A stretch of DNA of 64,000 nt from Mycolicibacterium bacteremicum (GCF_002086115.1 NZ_MVHJ01000005.1:225532-289531); one strand, 5' to 3'. Numbered from the stretch's first letter, positions 8,450 to 17,678 are shown. The notes: generated by a model from the sequence alone, not told the origin. Program-made: numbers and translations.

Positions 8450-10590
8450 GCGACGCCCATGCCGCCAGAGTCCTGACCGAAGGCAATCCCGACGACGCAA
8501 AACTGTTGTGGGAGCTGCGCGCCCGACCCGACATCGAGTTCATCGACAATGTCGGGCGGCAGCGGGCCGCACTGCAGACCTTGACCCCGCTACCCGGGGC
8601 CGACCTGCAAGACGAACCGTTCCGGTGGGTGTACTACCCGTGGCGGCGGTCTGTGGTGGCGATGCTGGGTCCGGGCGCCTACCGGCGACTGCGGCTCGAC
8701 CGTAACCGCAATCTCATCACCGACGCCGAACAGGACACCCTGGCGCAACTGCGGGTCGGGGTGATCGGGCTGAGCGTCGGCCACGTCATCGCCCACACCC
8801 TGGCGGCCCAGGGAATCTGCGGTGAGCTGCGCCTGGCGGATTTCGACGAACTCGAGGCCGCCAACCTGAACCGGGTGCCCGCCACCGTGTTCGACGAGGG
8901 CATCAACAAGGCAACCATCGCGGCCCGCCGGATCGCCGAGCTGGATCCCTATCTGAGAGTGCAGGTGCACGGCAGCGCGATCACCGCCGACACCATCGAC
9001 GCCTTCCTCGACGGCCTCGACATCGTGGTCGAGGAATGTGACTCGCTGGACACCAAGGCGCTGGTTCGCGAGGCCGCCCGCGCGCGCCGCATCCCGGTGC
9101 TGATGACCACCAGCGACCGCGGACTGCTCGACGTGGAACGCTTCGACCTGCACCCCGAACGTCCGATCCTGCACGGCCTGTTGGGCGATGTCGACACCGC
9201 CGACCTGGCCGGCCTCAGCAGCACCGACAAGGTGCCCTACGTGCTCGGGTTACTCGACGCCAAGGCACTCTCGGCGCGGATGGCGGCATCGCTCTGCGAG
9301 GTGGGCGAAACGCTTTCGACCTGGCCGCAACTGGCGGGCGAGGTGGTACTCGGCGCCGCGCTGATCGCCGAATCGGTGCGCCGGATCGGCCTGGGCGAAC
9401 CGCTGGCCTCGGGCAGGACCCGACTCGATGCCGGCGCCGTGCTCGACGAGGTGTCCGATCCGCTGGATGACCGGCGGCCGCCGCCCGATACCCAGATCGA
9501 CGATCACGCCGCCGACCCGTCCTTCGATTCGGCGCTGCAGGCCATGGCCTATGCCGCGCACCGGGCGCCGTCGGGCGGCAATTCCCAGCCGTGGTTGATC
9601 GATATCCGGGAGTCCGGCCTGGAGCTACGGGTCGATCCGCAGCGCACCAGCCAGATGGATGTCGAATTCCGAGGTAGTGCAGTCGCACTCGGCGCGGCGG
9701 CGCTCAACGCACAGATCGCCGCCGCCGCGCACGGCCACGGCAGCCGGCTGCACATCGGCACCGGCGACGGCTCGCCACTGCAGATCTCGGTGGCACTGGA
9801 CGGCCGTCCCGACCCGGCGCTTGCCGAGTTGTACGAACCGATGCTGCAGCGTGCCACCAATCGTCACCACGGCGCGCCGATCACGTTCAGCGCCGAGCTG
9901 CGCGCGGCTCTGCACGGGGCCGCGGACGCGCACGGCGGTCGGCTGCGCCTGATCACCGAGAGCGGCGAAATTCAGCGATGCGCCGAGGTTCTCGCCGAGG
10001 CCGATCGTATTCGCTATCTGACCAACCGGCTGCACTCGGAGATGTTTGCTGAGATCTGGTCGCCCGGCGACCCCTCCCCCGAGTACGGCATCGATGTGCG
10101 GACGCTGGAACTGCCCGCCTCCGATCTCGCGGTGCTCGACGTGCTGCGGCGCTCGGAGGTGATGGACGAATTGGCGCGCTGGGACGCGGGATCGGTGCTC
10201 GGCAGCAATACGCGTGACCGGGTCGGCGGGGCGTCCGCGGTCGCGGTGATCTCGGTCGGCGGCCGCACCCTCGCCGACTACGCCCGTGCCGGTGCGGCGG
10301 TCGAAGCGGTGTGGATCACAGCCCAGACAGCAGGTTTGGCGGTGCAACCGGTGTCACCGGCTTTCCTGTATGCCCACGATGATCACGAATTGGCACAGTT
10401 GGCCCCGGCATACTCCGAACAACTGGGACGTCTGCAATACACTCTTCGCAGGCTTACCGGTACTCCGCCGGAGGAGGCGCAGGCGTTGGTGCTGAGAATC
10501 ACCGAGGCACCTCGCCCGTCGCTGCGAAGTCGTCGGCGGCCACTGAGCTACACGACGTCGCTTCCGGCGACACCACATCGAGAGGTCTAG
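8446..10590 (+). CDS. moeY: Rv1355c-family protein: ThiF/E1-like domain fused to nitroreductase-like domain
   Basis: 714 residues, close to the length I recall for M. tuberculosis Rv1355c (annotated MoeY). An E1/ThiF-like Rossmann domain starts near residue 103 (VGVIGLSVGH), followed by LADFDELEAANLNR, the acidic strand and Asn-Arg typical of adenylating E1-like enzymes. From about residue 365 a second domain, beginning AYAAHRAPSGGNSQPW, is a nitroreductase-like FMN fold. The GTG start overlaps the previous stop. The molybdopterin role implied by the name is unproven. The fusion recalls peptide-modifying cyclodehydratase/dehydrogenase pairs, but no YcaO partner is present. Confidence 0.8.
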   Translation: MSDAHAARVLTEGNPDDAKLLWELRARPDIEFIDNVGRQRAALQTLTPLPGADLQDEPFRWVYYPWRRSVVAMLGPGAYRRLRLDRNRNLITDAEQDTLAQLRVGVIGLSVGHVIAHTLAAQGICGELRLADFDELEAANLNRVPATVFDEGINKATIAARRIAELDPYLRVQVHGSAITADTIDAFLDGLDIVVEECDSLDTKALVREAARARRIPVLMTTSDRGLLDVERFDLHPERPILHGLLGDVDTADLAGLSSTDKVPYVLGLLDAKALSARMAASLCEVGETLSTWPQLAGEVVLGAALIAESVRRIGLGEPLASGRTRLDAGAVLDEVSDPLDDRRPPPDTQIDDHAADPSFDSALQAMAYAAHRAPSGGNSQPWLIDIRESGLELRVDPQRTSQMDVEFRGSAVALGAAALNAQIAAAAHGHGSRLHIGTGDGSPLQISVALDGRPDPALAELYEPMLQRATNRHHGAPITFSAELRAALHGAADAHGGRLRLITESGEIQRCAEVLAEADRIRYLTNRLHSEMFAEIWSPGDPSPEYGIDVRTLELPASDLAVLDVLRRSEVMDELARWDAGSVLGSNTRDRVGGASAVAVISVGGRTLADYARAGAAVEAVWITAQTAGLAVQPVSPAFLYAHDDHELAQLAPAYSEQLGRLQYTLRRLTGTPPEEAQALVLRITEAPRPSLRSRRRPLSYTTSLPATPHREV

Positions 10591-12432
10591 GTGCCCCGCA
10601 GCCTCGAACTGGTCGTCACGGCCGCCGCAACGCGATTGAGCGCCGTCGATGCCGCGACCGCCGCGAGCGTGAGCCAGCAGGTACTGGCCGAACTGGTCGC
10701 ATACTTCAACGTCGATTTCAGCTTTCTGCGGCACAACGACCACGCGATCCACGCGACCCGGCTGATCGCCGAGTGGCCGACGCGACCCGCCGATGTCGAC
10801 CCGGATCCGCTGGAGCTGATCTATTTCGCCGATGCCGACCCGGTCTTCGCCATGGCCGAGCATCTCAAGGAGCCAACGGTCTTCCGGCCCGAGGCCACCG
10901 ACGACTACCAGCACACCATCGAAGCCGGGCGGCACATCCCGACCACATCGATGGCGTGCGTGCCGTTGCTCTCCGGCGATGTCACCACCGGCGTCATCGG
11001 CTTCGTCAAGATCGGTGTCCGGGAGTGGAGCGAGGAGGAGCTCAACGCACTGGTCGCCATCGCCACGCTGTTTGCCCACGTGCAGGCGCGGGTGAACGCC
11101 GAGGATCGCCTGCGTTTTCTGGCCGAGCACGACCACCTCACCGGTCTGCACAACCGGCGGGCATTGATGGCACACCTGGACGCCCGCCTGGCCGAGGGGC
11201 AGCCCGGGCCCGTCACGGCGCTGTTCTTCGACCTCGACCGGCTCAAGGCGATCAACGACTACCTCGGCCACACCGCCGGTGACCGCTTCATCCGGGTGCT
11301 CGCCGAGCGCCTGGACCACGCGGTGGGCCCCAGCATGATCGCCCGGCTCGGCGGCGACGAGTTCGTGGTCGTCCCCGAGACGCCGACCACCATCGAGATG
11401 GCCGAGGATCTGGCCCACCGCCTGCAGGCGGTGCTGTCCCAGCGGGTGCCCATCGACGGTGAGATGGTGACCCGATCGGTCAGTATCGGTGTGGCCCTCG
11501 GCATTCCAGGCCGCGACAGCACCTCTGATTTGCTGCGCCGCGCCGATCAGGCGGTGTTGACGGCGAAGAACACCGGCGGCAACCAGGTCACGGTGTACTC
11601 GGATGCGATCGCGCTCGAGAGCGAGTTCCGCAACGATATCGAGCTGCATCTGCAGAGCGTCATCGAAACCGATGCGCTGTTCCTGCGCTACCTGCCCGAG
11701 ATCGACATGCGCACCGGCAAGATCCTGGCCACCGAGGCTCTGGTCCGCTGGCAGCATCCGACGCGTGGGCTGCTGTCCCCCGACGCGTTCATCGGGGTGG
11801 CCGAATCCATCAATCTGGCAGGCGAACTCGGCCGGTGGGTGATGCGCACGGCGTGCTCGGAATTCGCGCGCTGGCGCGCGGCCGGCGTCGGCGACGACAT
11901 CGTGTTGCGCGTCAACGTCTCACCGGTGCAGTTGGTCGCCGACGGGTTCGTCGAATCGGTCGCGGCGATCCTTGCCGAATACGACATCGACGCCGGTTCG
12001 GTCTGCCTGGAGATCACCGAGAGCGTCGTCGTGCAGGACATCGAGACCACCCGCATCACGCTGGCCGGCCTGCATGAGGTCGGCGTGCAGGTCGCCATCG
12101 ATGATTTCGGCACCGGGTACAGCGTGCTGTCGCTGCTCAAATCGCTTCCGGTGGAGGCGTTGAAGATCGACAAGAGCTTCGTGCGCGACCTGGGATCGAG
12201 CCCGGGCGACCTGGCCATCGTGCGGGCGATCATCGCGTTGGCGGAGGCCTTCGGGCTGCAGCTGGTGGCCGAGGGCGTGGAGACCGAGGCCGCGGCCGTC
12301 ACGCTGCTGCGGCACGGCTGCCACCGGGCACAGGGGTTTTTGCTCTCGCGCCCCATCTCGGGCGAGGAGATGGAGGCGCTGCTGCGCAGAGGCCGTGTGT
12401 CGGTGGACTTCTCGCCGGGGCTCCGGCCCTGA
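10591..12432 (+). CDS. dcpA: GAF-GGDEF-EAL bifunctional cyclic-di-GMP enzyme (Rv1354c/DcpA-like)
   Basis: 613 residues. A GAF sensor domain occupies roughly residues 1-165. A diguanylate cyclase domain has an intact GGDEF (RLGGDEFVVV, near 252). A phosphodiesterase domain has an intact EAL (TEALVRWQHP, near 381) and the later DDFGTGYS and KIDKSFV motifs. Both activities are therefore expected, as reported for the M. smegmatis/M. tuberculosis homologue. The GTG start follows the previous stop codon directly (TAG then GTG), so it is the third gene of a tight operon. The GAF ligand is unknown. Confidence 0.92.
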   Translation: MPRSLELVVTAAATRLSAVDAATAASVSQQVLAELVAYFNVDFSFLRHNDHAIHATRLIAEWPTRPADVDPDPLELIYFADADPVFAMAEHLKEPTVFRPEATDDYQHTIEAGRHIPTTSMACVPLLSGDVTTGVIGFVKIGVREWSEEELNALVAIATLFAHVQARVNAEDRLRFLAEHDHLTGLHNRRALMAHLDARLAEGQPGPVTALFFDLDRLKAINDYLGHTAGDRFIRVLAERLDHAVGPSMIARLGGDEFVVVPETPTTIEMAEDLAHRLQAVLSQRVPIDGEMVTRSVSIGVALGIPGRDSTSDLLRRADQAVLTAKNTGGNQVTVYSDAIALESEFRNDIELHLQSVIETDALFLRYLPEIDMRTGKILATEALVRWQHPTRGLLSPDAFIGVAESINLAGELGRWVMRTACSEFARWRAAGVGDDIVLRVNVSPVQLVADGFVESVAAILAEYDIDAGSVCLEITESVVVQDIETTRITLAGLHEVGVQVAIDDFGTGYSVLSLLKSLPVEALKIDKSFVRDLGSSPGDLAIVRAIIALAEAFGLQLVAEGVETEAAAVTLLRHGCHRAQGFLLSRPISGEEMEALLRRGRVSVDFSPGLRP

Positions 12433-12445
12433 GGAAGCCCGGCCC

Positions 12446-13279
12446 CTAGGACTCCGGCGGTTCGACCTCGCGCAGCACCTCGAGCCTGCCGAAGCGTGCG
12501 GCCCGTTGCCCGACCAGACTGATCCGGCCGCCGGGGTCCAGTGGCATCTCGCTCAGTTCGACGTGGTCGGCGGTGACCGCCACACCCACCCGGGCGCGCA
12601 CGGCCCACGGGCCGTCCGGAGTGTCGAGCACCACACCCGCGATCCGGTCGTCCTCACCGAAGACGATGCGGTGCAGCGTGCTGTCGGCGGTCACCTCGAT
12701 ATTGCGGTCGGCGGCCAGCTCGTCGAGCCAGGCGGTCAGCGTGCGACCACCGCTGGTCACCTCGGCCAGCGTCGCGACCTCGATGGCCGAGCCGCCCATG
12801 GTGCGCATGGCCACGGTCGGCCAGTACGCGACGCGGGTGAACATCACCCCGTACGGCGATCCCAGGCACCGTGCCGCCCAGTCCCACAGCCGTGCGCCCA
12901 CGAACGTCTCGACCTGGGCGCGGCGGCCGGTGTCGACCCGCCCGGGGGTGTACGCGTTGCGCATCGCGAGTTCGGGTGCCTCGATGACCGGCAGTTCGTC
13001 ACCGAGCGCCTCGAAGTAGGCGGCGGTCGCCGGATCATCGCGTCGCGGCAGCCATCCATGTGCGGTCCCGGCGGGCTCGGGCCGGGCCGAGTCCGGCGGC
13101 CGTGCCACGATCACGTCCAGGTCGGCGTCGGCCGCGGCGATGGCGCACGCCAGGCCCGCGGGCCCGGCGCCGACGGCCACCAGATCGACCTCGTCGTCCC
13201 ACACTTCGTTATCAACCTCACAGTAGCTGTGTTCTCCGCCACTGTGACAAACCTCGGAGTTTGGCAACTTATCTGTCAT
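12446..13279 (-). CDS. FAD-binding flavoprotein of unknown substrate
   Basis: 277 residues. An N-terminal Rossmann motif VDLVAVGAGPAGLACAIAAAD (residues about 32-52) shows FAD binding; the rest resembles the FAD-dependent fumarate reductase/ketosteroid dehydrogenase group but is much shorter than those enzymes (about 500 residues), so the substrate domain seems reduced. About 25 residues with two Cys precede the FAD motif. It is convergent with dcpA and divergent from the acyl-CoA dehydrogenase pair. A perfect 12-bp palindrome lies 17 bp upstream of its ATG. Confidence 0.7.
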   Translation of the reverse strand: MTDKLPNSEVCHSGGEHSYCEVDNEVWDDEVDLVAVGAGPAGLACAIAAADADLDVIVARPPDSARPEPAGTAHGWLPRRDDPATAAYFEALGDELPVIEAPELAMRNAYTPGRVDTGRRAQVETFVGARLWDWAARCLGSPYGVMFTRVAYWPTVAMRTMGGSAIEVATLAEVTSGGRTLTAWLDELAADRNIEVTADSTLHRIVFGEDDRIAGVVLDTPDGPWAVRARVGVAVTADHVELSEMPLDPGGRISLVGQRAARFGRLEVLREVEPPES

Positions 13280-13296
13280 CGCGTACCAACGTAGCT

Positions 13297-13308
13297 GTAG
13301 TCGACTAC
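13297..13308. promoter_or_regulatory. Perfect 12-bp palindrome upstream of flavoprotein gene
   Basis: GTAGTCGACTAC is fully self-complementary and lies 17 bp before the ATG at 13279, where an operator would block transcription or loading. The binding protein is unknown. Confidence 0.45.
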
Positions 13309-13555
13309 CCGCGTTGCATATGAATTCTGGCAAAGATGTGCCGCGATCCACGCGGGGGTACGGGGGAGTTTGCCAGCGCGGATCACGGCAACATCACGAG
13401 GATAACATTCGGCTCCCGTTCCGGATCTCCGGCGAAACAACGTGCCCGCCGATGCGGGTCCCGAGCGCAACAAAGCCACGAGCCACCCTATGTCGGCGTC
13501 GGCGTAGACCCGTCCAACCGAAGATTTCCCAACCGCGGTTTCGACTGCTACTTAT

Positions 13556-13572
13556 ATATCTAAGTTAGATAT
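13556..13572. promoter_or_regulatory. Perfect palindromic operator before acyl-CoA dehydrogenase pair
   Basis: ATATCTAAGTTAGATAT has 8-bp perfect arms around a central G, 23 bp upstream of the ATG at 13596. It is AT-rich in a GC-rich setting and has the size and symmetry of a TetR-type site. It differs from the other palindromes in this window, so a distant regulator is likely. Confidence 0.6.
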
Positions 13573-13595
13573 CCGGACGGAAAGGGGCAGACGGC

Positions 13596-14828
13596 ATGGA
13601 CCTGAGCTGGTCGGAGGCGGACATCGCCTTCCGTGACGAGGTCCGCCAGTTCATGGCGGACCGGATGACCCCGGAAATACAGCGCGCCGGCCGCCTGATG
13701 ACCAGCGTCTACAGCGATCACGAGGCCAGCCTGGCGTGGCAGGCGATCCTGCACGAGCGCGGCTGGGCGGCCCCGGCATGGCCGGTGGAGTACGGCGGAT
13801 GCGACTGGAGCCTGACCCAGCACTACATCTTCAGCCGGGAGTCCCAACTGGCCGGCGCGCCGTCACTGTCCCCGATGGGCATCCGCATGGTCGCCCACGC
13901 CATCGTGAAGTTCGGCACACCGGAGCAGAAGGACTATTTCCTGCCCCGCATCCTCACCGCCGAGGTGTTCTTCTGCCAGGGTTACTCTGAACCCGAGGCC
14001 GGGTCCGACCTGGCGGCGCTGTCCATGGCGGCGGTCTCCGACGGTGACGATCTGATCTGCACCGGCAGCAAGATCTGGACCACCCACGCCACCGAGGCCA
14101 ACTGGATGTTCGCCCTCGTCCGCACCTCCCGCACCGGCAAGAAGCAACACGGCATCACCTTTGTCCTGGTCGACATGAACACCCCGGGCATCGAGGTTCG
14201 CCCGCTGGTCATGACGTCCGGCGAGGAGGTGCAGAGCCAGGTCTTCTTCGACGAGGTCCGGGTGCCCAAGGCCAACGTCATCGGCAACATCGACGAGGGC
14301 TGGACCGTGGCCAAGTACCTGCTCGAGTTCGAGCGGGGCGGCGGTGCCACCGCCCCCGCCCTGCAGGTCATGGCCGAAGACGTGGCTCGGGTGGCCGCCG
14401 AGCAGCCCGCGCCCGGCGGTGGCGTCCTCATCGACGACCCCGCCTTCTCCCGCAAGCTCGCCGATGCCCGGATCCGCACCGAGGTACTGGAGATCCTGGA
14501 GTACCGCGTGCTGGCCGCGCTCGCCGGTGGCGGGCACCCCGGCGCCGCGTCCTCGATGCTCAAGGTCATCTCCACCGAACTGAGCCAGACGCTCACCGAA
14601 CTGGCGATGGAGGCTGCCGGGCCACGTGGGCGGGCATACCAGCCGCATGCCACCTGCCCGGGCGGACCCATCGCCGACTTCGAGCCACCCGCCGACGGAT
14701 ACCTCACCGGTGAGCCGTGGCAGGCCGTTGCCCCGTTGCGCTACTTCAACGACCGGGCCGGTTCGATCTACGCCGGCAGCAACGAGATCCAGCGCAACAT
14801 CCTCGCCAAAGCAGAGTTGGGACTGTAG
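13596..14828 (+). CDS. Acyl-CoA dehydrogenase, larger subunit of a paired enzyme
   Basis: 410 residues with acyl-CoA dehydrogenase motifs GYSEPEAGSDLA, KIWTTHA and a C-terminal YAGSNEIQRNILAK. The usual catalytic Glu of YEGTSEIQ is replaced here by Ala-Gly, which is seen in mycobacterial alpha2beta2 dehydrogenases for steroid side chains and related bulky acyl-CoAs. It is followed without any gap by a second, shorter dehydrogenase. The 410/371 lengths recall FadE17/FadE18-type pairs, but the assignment is uncertain. Start ATG at 13596 after GGAAAGG. Confidence 0.88.
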   Translation: MDLSWSEADIAFRDEVRQFMADRMTPEIQRAGRLMTSVYSDHEASLAWQAILHERGWAAPAWPVEYGGCDWSLTQHYIFSRESQLAGAPSLSPMGIRMVAHAIVKFGTPEQKDYFLPRILTAEVFFCQGYSEPEAGSDLAALSMAAVSDGDDLICTGSKIWTTHATEANWMFALVRTSRTGKKQHGITFVLVDMNTPGIEVRPLVMTSGEEVQSQVFFDEVRVPKANVIGNIDEGWTVAKYLLEFERGGGATAPALQVMAEDVARVAAEQPAPGGGVLIDDPAFSRKLADARIRTEVLEILEYRVLAALAGGGHPGAASSMLKVISTELSQTLTELAMEAAGPRGRAYQPHATCPGGPIADFEPPADGYLTGEPWQAVAPLRYFNDRAGSIYAGSNEIQRNILAKAELGL

Positions 14829-15944
14829 ATGGACTTCACCCTCACCGACGAGCAGGAACTGCTGCGCGACGGCCTCACCAAGTTTCTCGCCACCCGCTAC
14901 GGCCTCGAATCCAGCCGTGCCGCGGCCAAACTGGGCCCTGGTTGGCAGCCGGAGATATGGCGCTCCTTCGCCGAGGAGCTCGGCATCCTGGGTGCCGCGA
15001 TGCCCGAGGAGGTCGGCGGTATCGGCGGCGGGCCGGTCGAGGTGATGGTGATCGCCGAGGCGCTGGGCCACGCCCTGGTCGTCGAACCGTACGTCGACAC
15101 GGTGGTGGTGGCGGGTGGCCTGCTGCAACGGGCCGGCGGTCCGATCGCCGACGCGCTGTCCGAGCAGATTGCCGCGGGCACGGCGGTGGTGTCAGTGGCC
15201 GCCACCGAGGCGGCCTTCGGCGACCACTGGCAGGACGCCCGCACCACCGCCCGCCCCGACGGCGAGGGTTGGCTGCTGGACGGGTCCAAGATCACGGTGC
15301 TCAACGCGCCGCTGGCCACCCACCTGCTGGTGACCGCGACGACGCAGGCCGGACTCTCGCTGTTCCTGGTCGATCTGGCGGATCAACCCTCCGGACTGAC
15401 GATGCACGGGTACCGCACGGTCGATGACCGCCGGGCCGCCGACATCGAGTTCACCGGTGTCCGCGCGGTGCTGCTGGGCACCGACGGCGCCGCCGGGGAG
15501 TCGGTGGAGCAGGCCCGCGACGAGGGCGCCGCCGCGGTCGCCGCCGAGGCGGTGGGCAACATGCGAAAGGTGCTGGCGGACACCGTCGAATACTGCAAGC
15601 AGCGACAGCAGTTCGGCACACCCATCGGCACCTTCCAGGCGTTGCAGCACCGCATGGTGGACATGCACATCGAGCTGGAGCAGTCGGTGGCCGCGGTGTA
15701 TCTCGCGGTGCTGAACCTACAGGCCGAGCCGGCACAACGCGCCCGCGCGGTATCGGCGGCCAAGGCCACGGTGGGCCGCGCCGCCCGATTCATCGGCCAG
15801 AACGCCGTGCAGTTGCACGGTGGTATGGGCATGACCGAGGAATTGGCGATCGGGCACTACTTCAAGCGGTTGACCGCTGTGCAGTACGAGTTCGGTTCCA
15901 CCGACCGGCATCTGGCGCGCTACGCCGAGCTGACCCGCCCCTGA
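14829..15944 (+). CDS. Acyl-CoA dehydrogenase, smaller subunit of a paired enzyme
   Basis: 371 residues. The N-terminal MDFTLTDEQELLRDGL and the C-terminal LHGGMGMTEELAIGHYFKR are typical of the partner subunits of heteromeric mycobacterial acyl-CoA dehydrogenases. There is no EGTSEIQ-like segment, so it lacks the classical C-terminal catalytic Glu. It starts directly after the stop of the larger subunit, which supports a 1:1 complex with shared FAD sites. It is convergent with fprB across 7 nt. Confidence 0.87.
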   Translation: MDFTLTDEQELLRDGLTKFLATRYGLESSRAAAKLGPGWQPEIWRSFAEELGILGAAMPEEVGGIGGGPVEVMVIAEALGHALVVEPYVDTVVVAGGLLQRAGGPIADALSEQIAAGTAVVSVAATEAAFGDHWQDARTTARPDGEGWLLDGSKITVLNAPLATHLLVTATTQAGLSLFLVDLADQPSGLTMHGYRTVDDRRAADIEFTGVRAVLLGTDGAAGESVEQARDEGAAAVAAEAVGNMRKVLADTVEYCKQRQQFGTPIGTFQALQHRMVDMHIELEQSVAAVYLAVLNLQAEPAQRARAVSAAKATVGRAARFIGQNAVQLHGGMGMTEELAIGHYFKRLTAVQYEFGSTDRHLARYAELTRP

Positions 15945-15951
15945 CCCCGGC

Positions 15952-17523
15952 TCACGTCCAGCCGGCCGCGCTGCGCATCTCCGGGATGCCGATGAACTTG
16001 ATCCGCGGCCGGTCGGTCGCCGCGCCGCGTGCCCGTTCGGCGGCGTCGATGGCCCGCCAGCCCGACCAGTCCACCGGTCGGGTGCCGTTGTTGGAAAGCA
16101 GTGCCTGCAGCGAGTCCGCACCGGCCACCTCGCGGGCCAGCGCGCCGGCGCAGTGGTCACGCCACAGGGTGTCGACGGTCTCCTCGGCGCAGCCGCGGTT
16201 GCTGCCGATGACCCCGCGCGGACCACGCTTGATCCAGCCCGTCACGTAACTGCCGGGGCAGTCGCAGACGCGGCCGTCCTCGTTGGGCACCACCCCCGCC
16301 GCGTCGTCGAAGGGGAGTCCGGGCACCGGTACCCCGCGGTATCCGATCGACCGCAGCACCAGCGATGTCTCGAGCACCTCGTCGCCGCCCTCGCCGGTGA
16401 CCCGTAACCCTGTCACATGATCGTCACCGAGAATCTCCACCGGAGACGTCATGAAGCGGAACACAATTCGTTTGTTACCTGCCGTGGCGGGCCGCGCCGC
16501 GAAGTCCCGGGCGATGTCCAGTTTCAGCGTCGCCCACAGATCGGTGTCGTCCGCCGGGTCCGGCAACGGCCCGTCGATGACGACGTCGACACCGCCGAGG
16601 TGTCCCAGCGCCAGGAATTCGCCGACCGAGAAGGCAGCGTCGGCGACACCTCGCCGGCCCAGGATCACCACCTCGCGGATAGCGCTGTCCCGCAGAGCCG
16701 TCAGCGCATGATCGGCGATATCGGTTCGGCCGAGCGCATCGGGGTCCAGCAGCATCATCCGGGCCGCGTCGAGGGCGACGTTACCGTTGCCGACGATCAC
16801 CACCCGCTCGCTGTCCAGCGCGAAACACCGCTCGGCGTGGTCGGGATGGCCGTTGTACCAGCCGACGAAGTCCGCGGCCGGATGGCTGCCGGGCAGCTGC
16901 TCGCCCGGCACGGCGAGGCTGCGGCTGGCGCCTGCCCCGACCGCGTAGATCACCGCATGATGGTGGGCCAGCAGATCCTCATGGGTCAGGTCGCGGCCGA
17001 TCTCCACCCCGAGGTGGCAGCCGAACCGCGGGTTGGTGAAGACACGGTCGAAGAGGCCCACCACCGACTTGCTGTGCTGATGGTCCGGAGCGACGCCGGC
17101 CCGGATCAGTCCGAACGGCGTGGGCAGCCGCTCGAACAGGTTGACCCGTACCCCGTCGATGGCGATGAGTTCGGCGGCGGCGTAACACGCGGCCGGCCCG
17201 GCGCCGACGATCGCCACCGTCAGTTCGCCGTCGCCGACCGATCGCGACGGCCGCTGCGGGGTGGTATCCGGCTGCAGTGGGTGCCGTTCGAAGTAGGCGG
17301 CGTTGATCTCGCGGAAGCGCTCCTGAGCGGGCGGTAGATCCTCTTCGTAGTGGATCGCGTCGACCGGGCACTCGTCGAAGCAGGCGCCACAGTCGATGCA
17401 GGCCTCCGGGTCGATGTAGAGCATGTCGGCCGCCGATGCATCCACCGGCCGGATGCAGTCCACCGGACACACGGGCACGCAACTGGCGTCCTTGCAGCAG
17501 TTCTGCGTGATCACATATGCCAC
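15952..17523 (-). CDS. fprB: Ferredoxin-fused ferredoxin-NADP reductase (FprB type)
   Basis: 523 residues. Residues 1-60 form a 7Fe-type bacterial ferredoxin domain, with Cys clusters in NCCKDASCVPVCPVDC and CIDCGACFDECPVDAI. From about 104 onward there is an adrenodoxin-reductase-like FAD/NADP domain (VAIVGAGPAACYAA, later VIVGNGNVALD, GWIKRGPRGVIGSNR). The architecture matches mycobacterial FprB. It should pass electrons between NADPH and iron-sulfur or P450 partners. The GTG at 17523 follows GAGGGGGA. An operator dyad lies about 20 bp upstream, and a TetR gene is divergent. Confidence 0.92.
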   Translation of the reverse strand: MAYVITQNCCKDASCVPVCPVDCIRPVDASAADMLYIDPEACIDCGACFDECPVDAIHYEEDLPPAQERFREINAAYFERHPLQPDTTPQRPSRSVGDGELTVAIVGAGPAACYAAAELIAIDGVRVNLFERLPTPFGLIRAGVAPDHQHSKSVVGLFDRVFTNPRFGCHLGVEIGRDLTHEDLLAHHHAVIYAVGAGASRSLAVPGEQLPGSHPAADFVGWYNGHPDHAERCFALDSERVVIVGNGNVALDAARMMLLDPDALGRTDIADHALTALRDSAIREVVILGRRGVADAAFSVGEFLALGHLGGVDVVIDGPLPDPADDTDLWATLKLDIARDFAARPATAGNKRIVFRFMTSPVEILGDDHVTGLRVTGEGGDEVLETSLVLRSIGYRGVPVPGLPFDDAAGVVPNEDGRVCDCPGSYVTGWIKRGPRGVIGSNRGCAEETVDTLWRDHCAGALAREVAGADSLQALLSNNGTRPVDWSGWRAIDAAERARGAATDRPRIKFIGIPEMRSAAGWT

Positions 17524-17543
17524 GGCTCCCCCTCGGCGATTAC

Positions 17544-17557
17544 TGGACAGTTGTCTG
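17544..17557. promoter_or_regulatory. Operator dyad before fprB
   Basis: TGGACAGTTGTCTG is a near-palindrome (TGGACA-N2-TGTCTG) sharing its left arm and spacing with the perfect site at 17665-17678. It lies about 20 bp upstream of the fprB start, so the same dimer could repress fprB. Confidence 0.6.
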
Positions 17558-17664
17558 GTTAGCGTAGGCGATACCGCCGACGATTTCACGCCCGTGCAGC
17601 CGATCGACGGTGAAATGGCTGTTCAAATAGCTGATGTTGCGCGCTGGACCGCGTAGCGATACCT

Positions 17665-17678
17665 TGGACACATGTCCA
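17665..17678. promoter_or_regulatory. Perfect operator dyad over the TetR start codon
   Basis: TGGACACATGTCCA has perfect 6-bp arms (TGGACA/TGTCCA) around CA and includes the ATG of the TetR gene at 17672. With the related site at 17544-17557 this looks like autorepression plus control of fprB. Confidence 0.65.

Larger units (their letters stand above)
13280..13595. promoter_or_regulatory. 316-bp divergent intergenic region with two palindromes
   Basis: No gene is supported here. It holds GTAGTCGACTAC at 13297-13308 near the flavoprotein start, and ATATCTAAGTTAGATAT at 13556-13572 just before the acyl-CoA dehydrogenase pair. The middle (13320-13550) shows nothing I can name. Confidence 0.6.
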
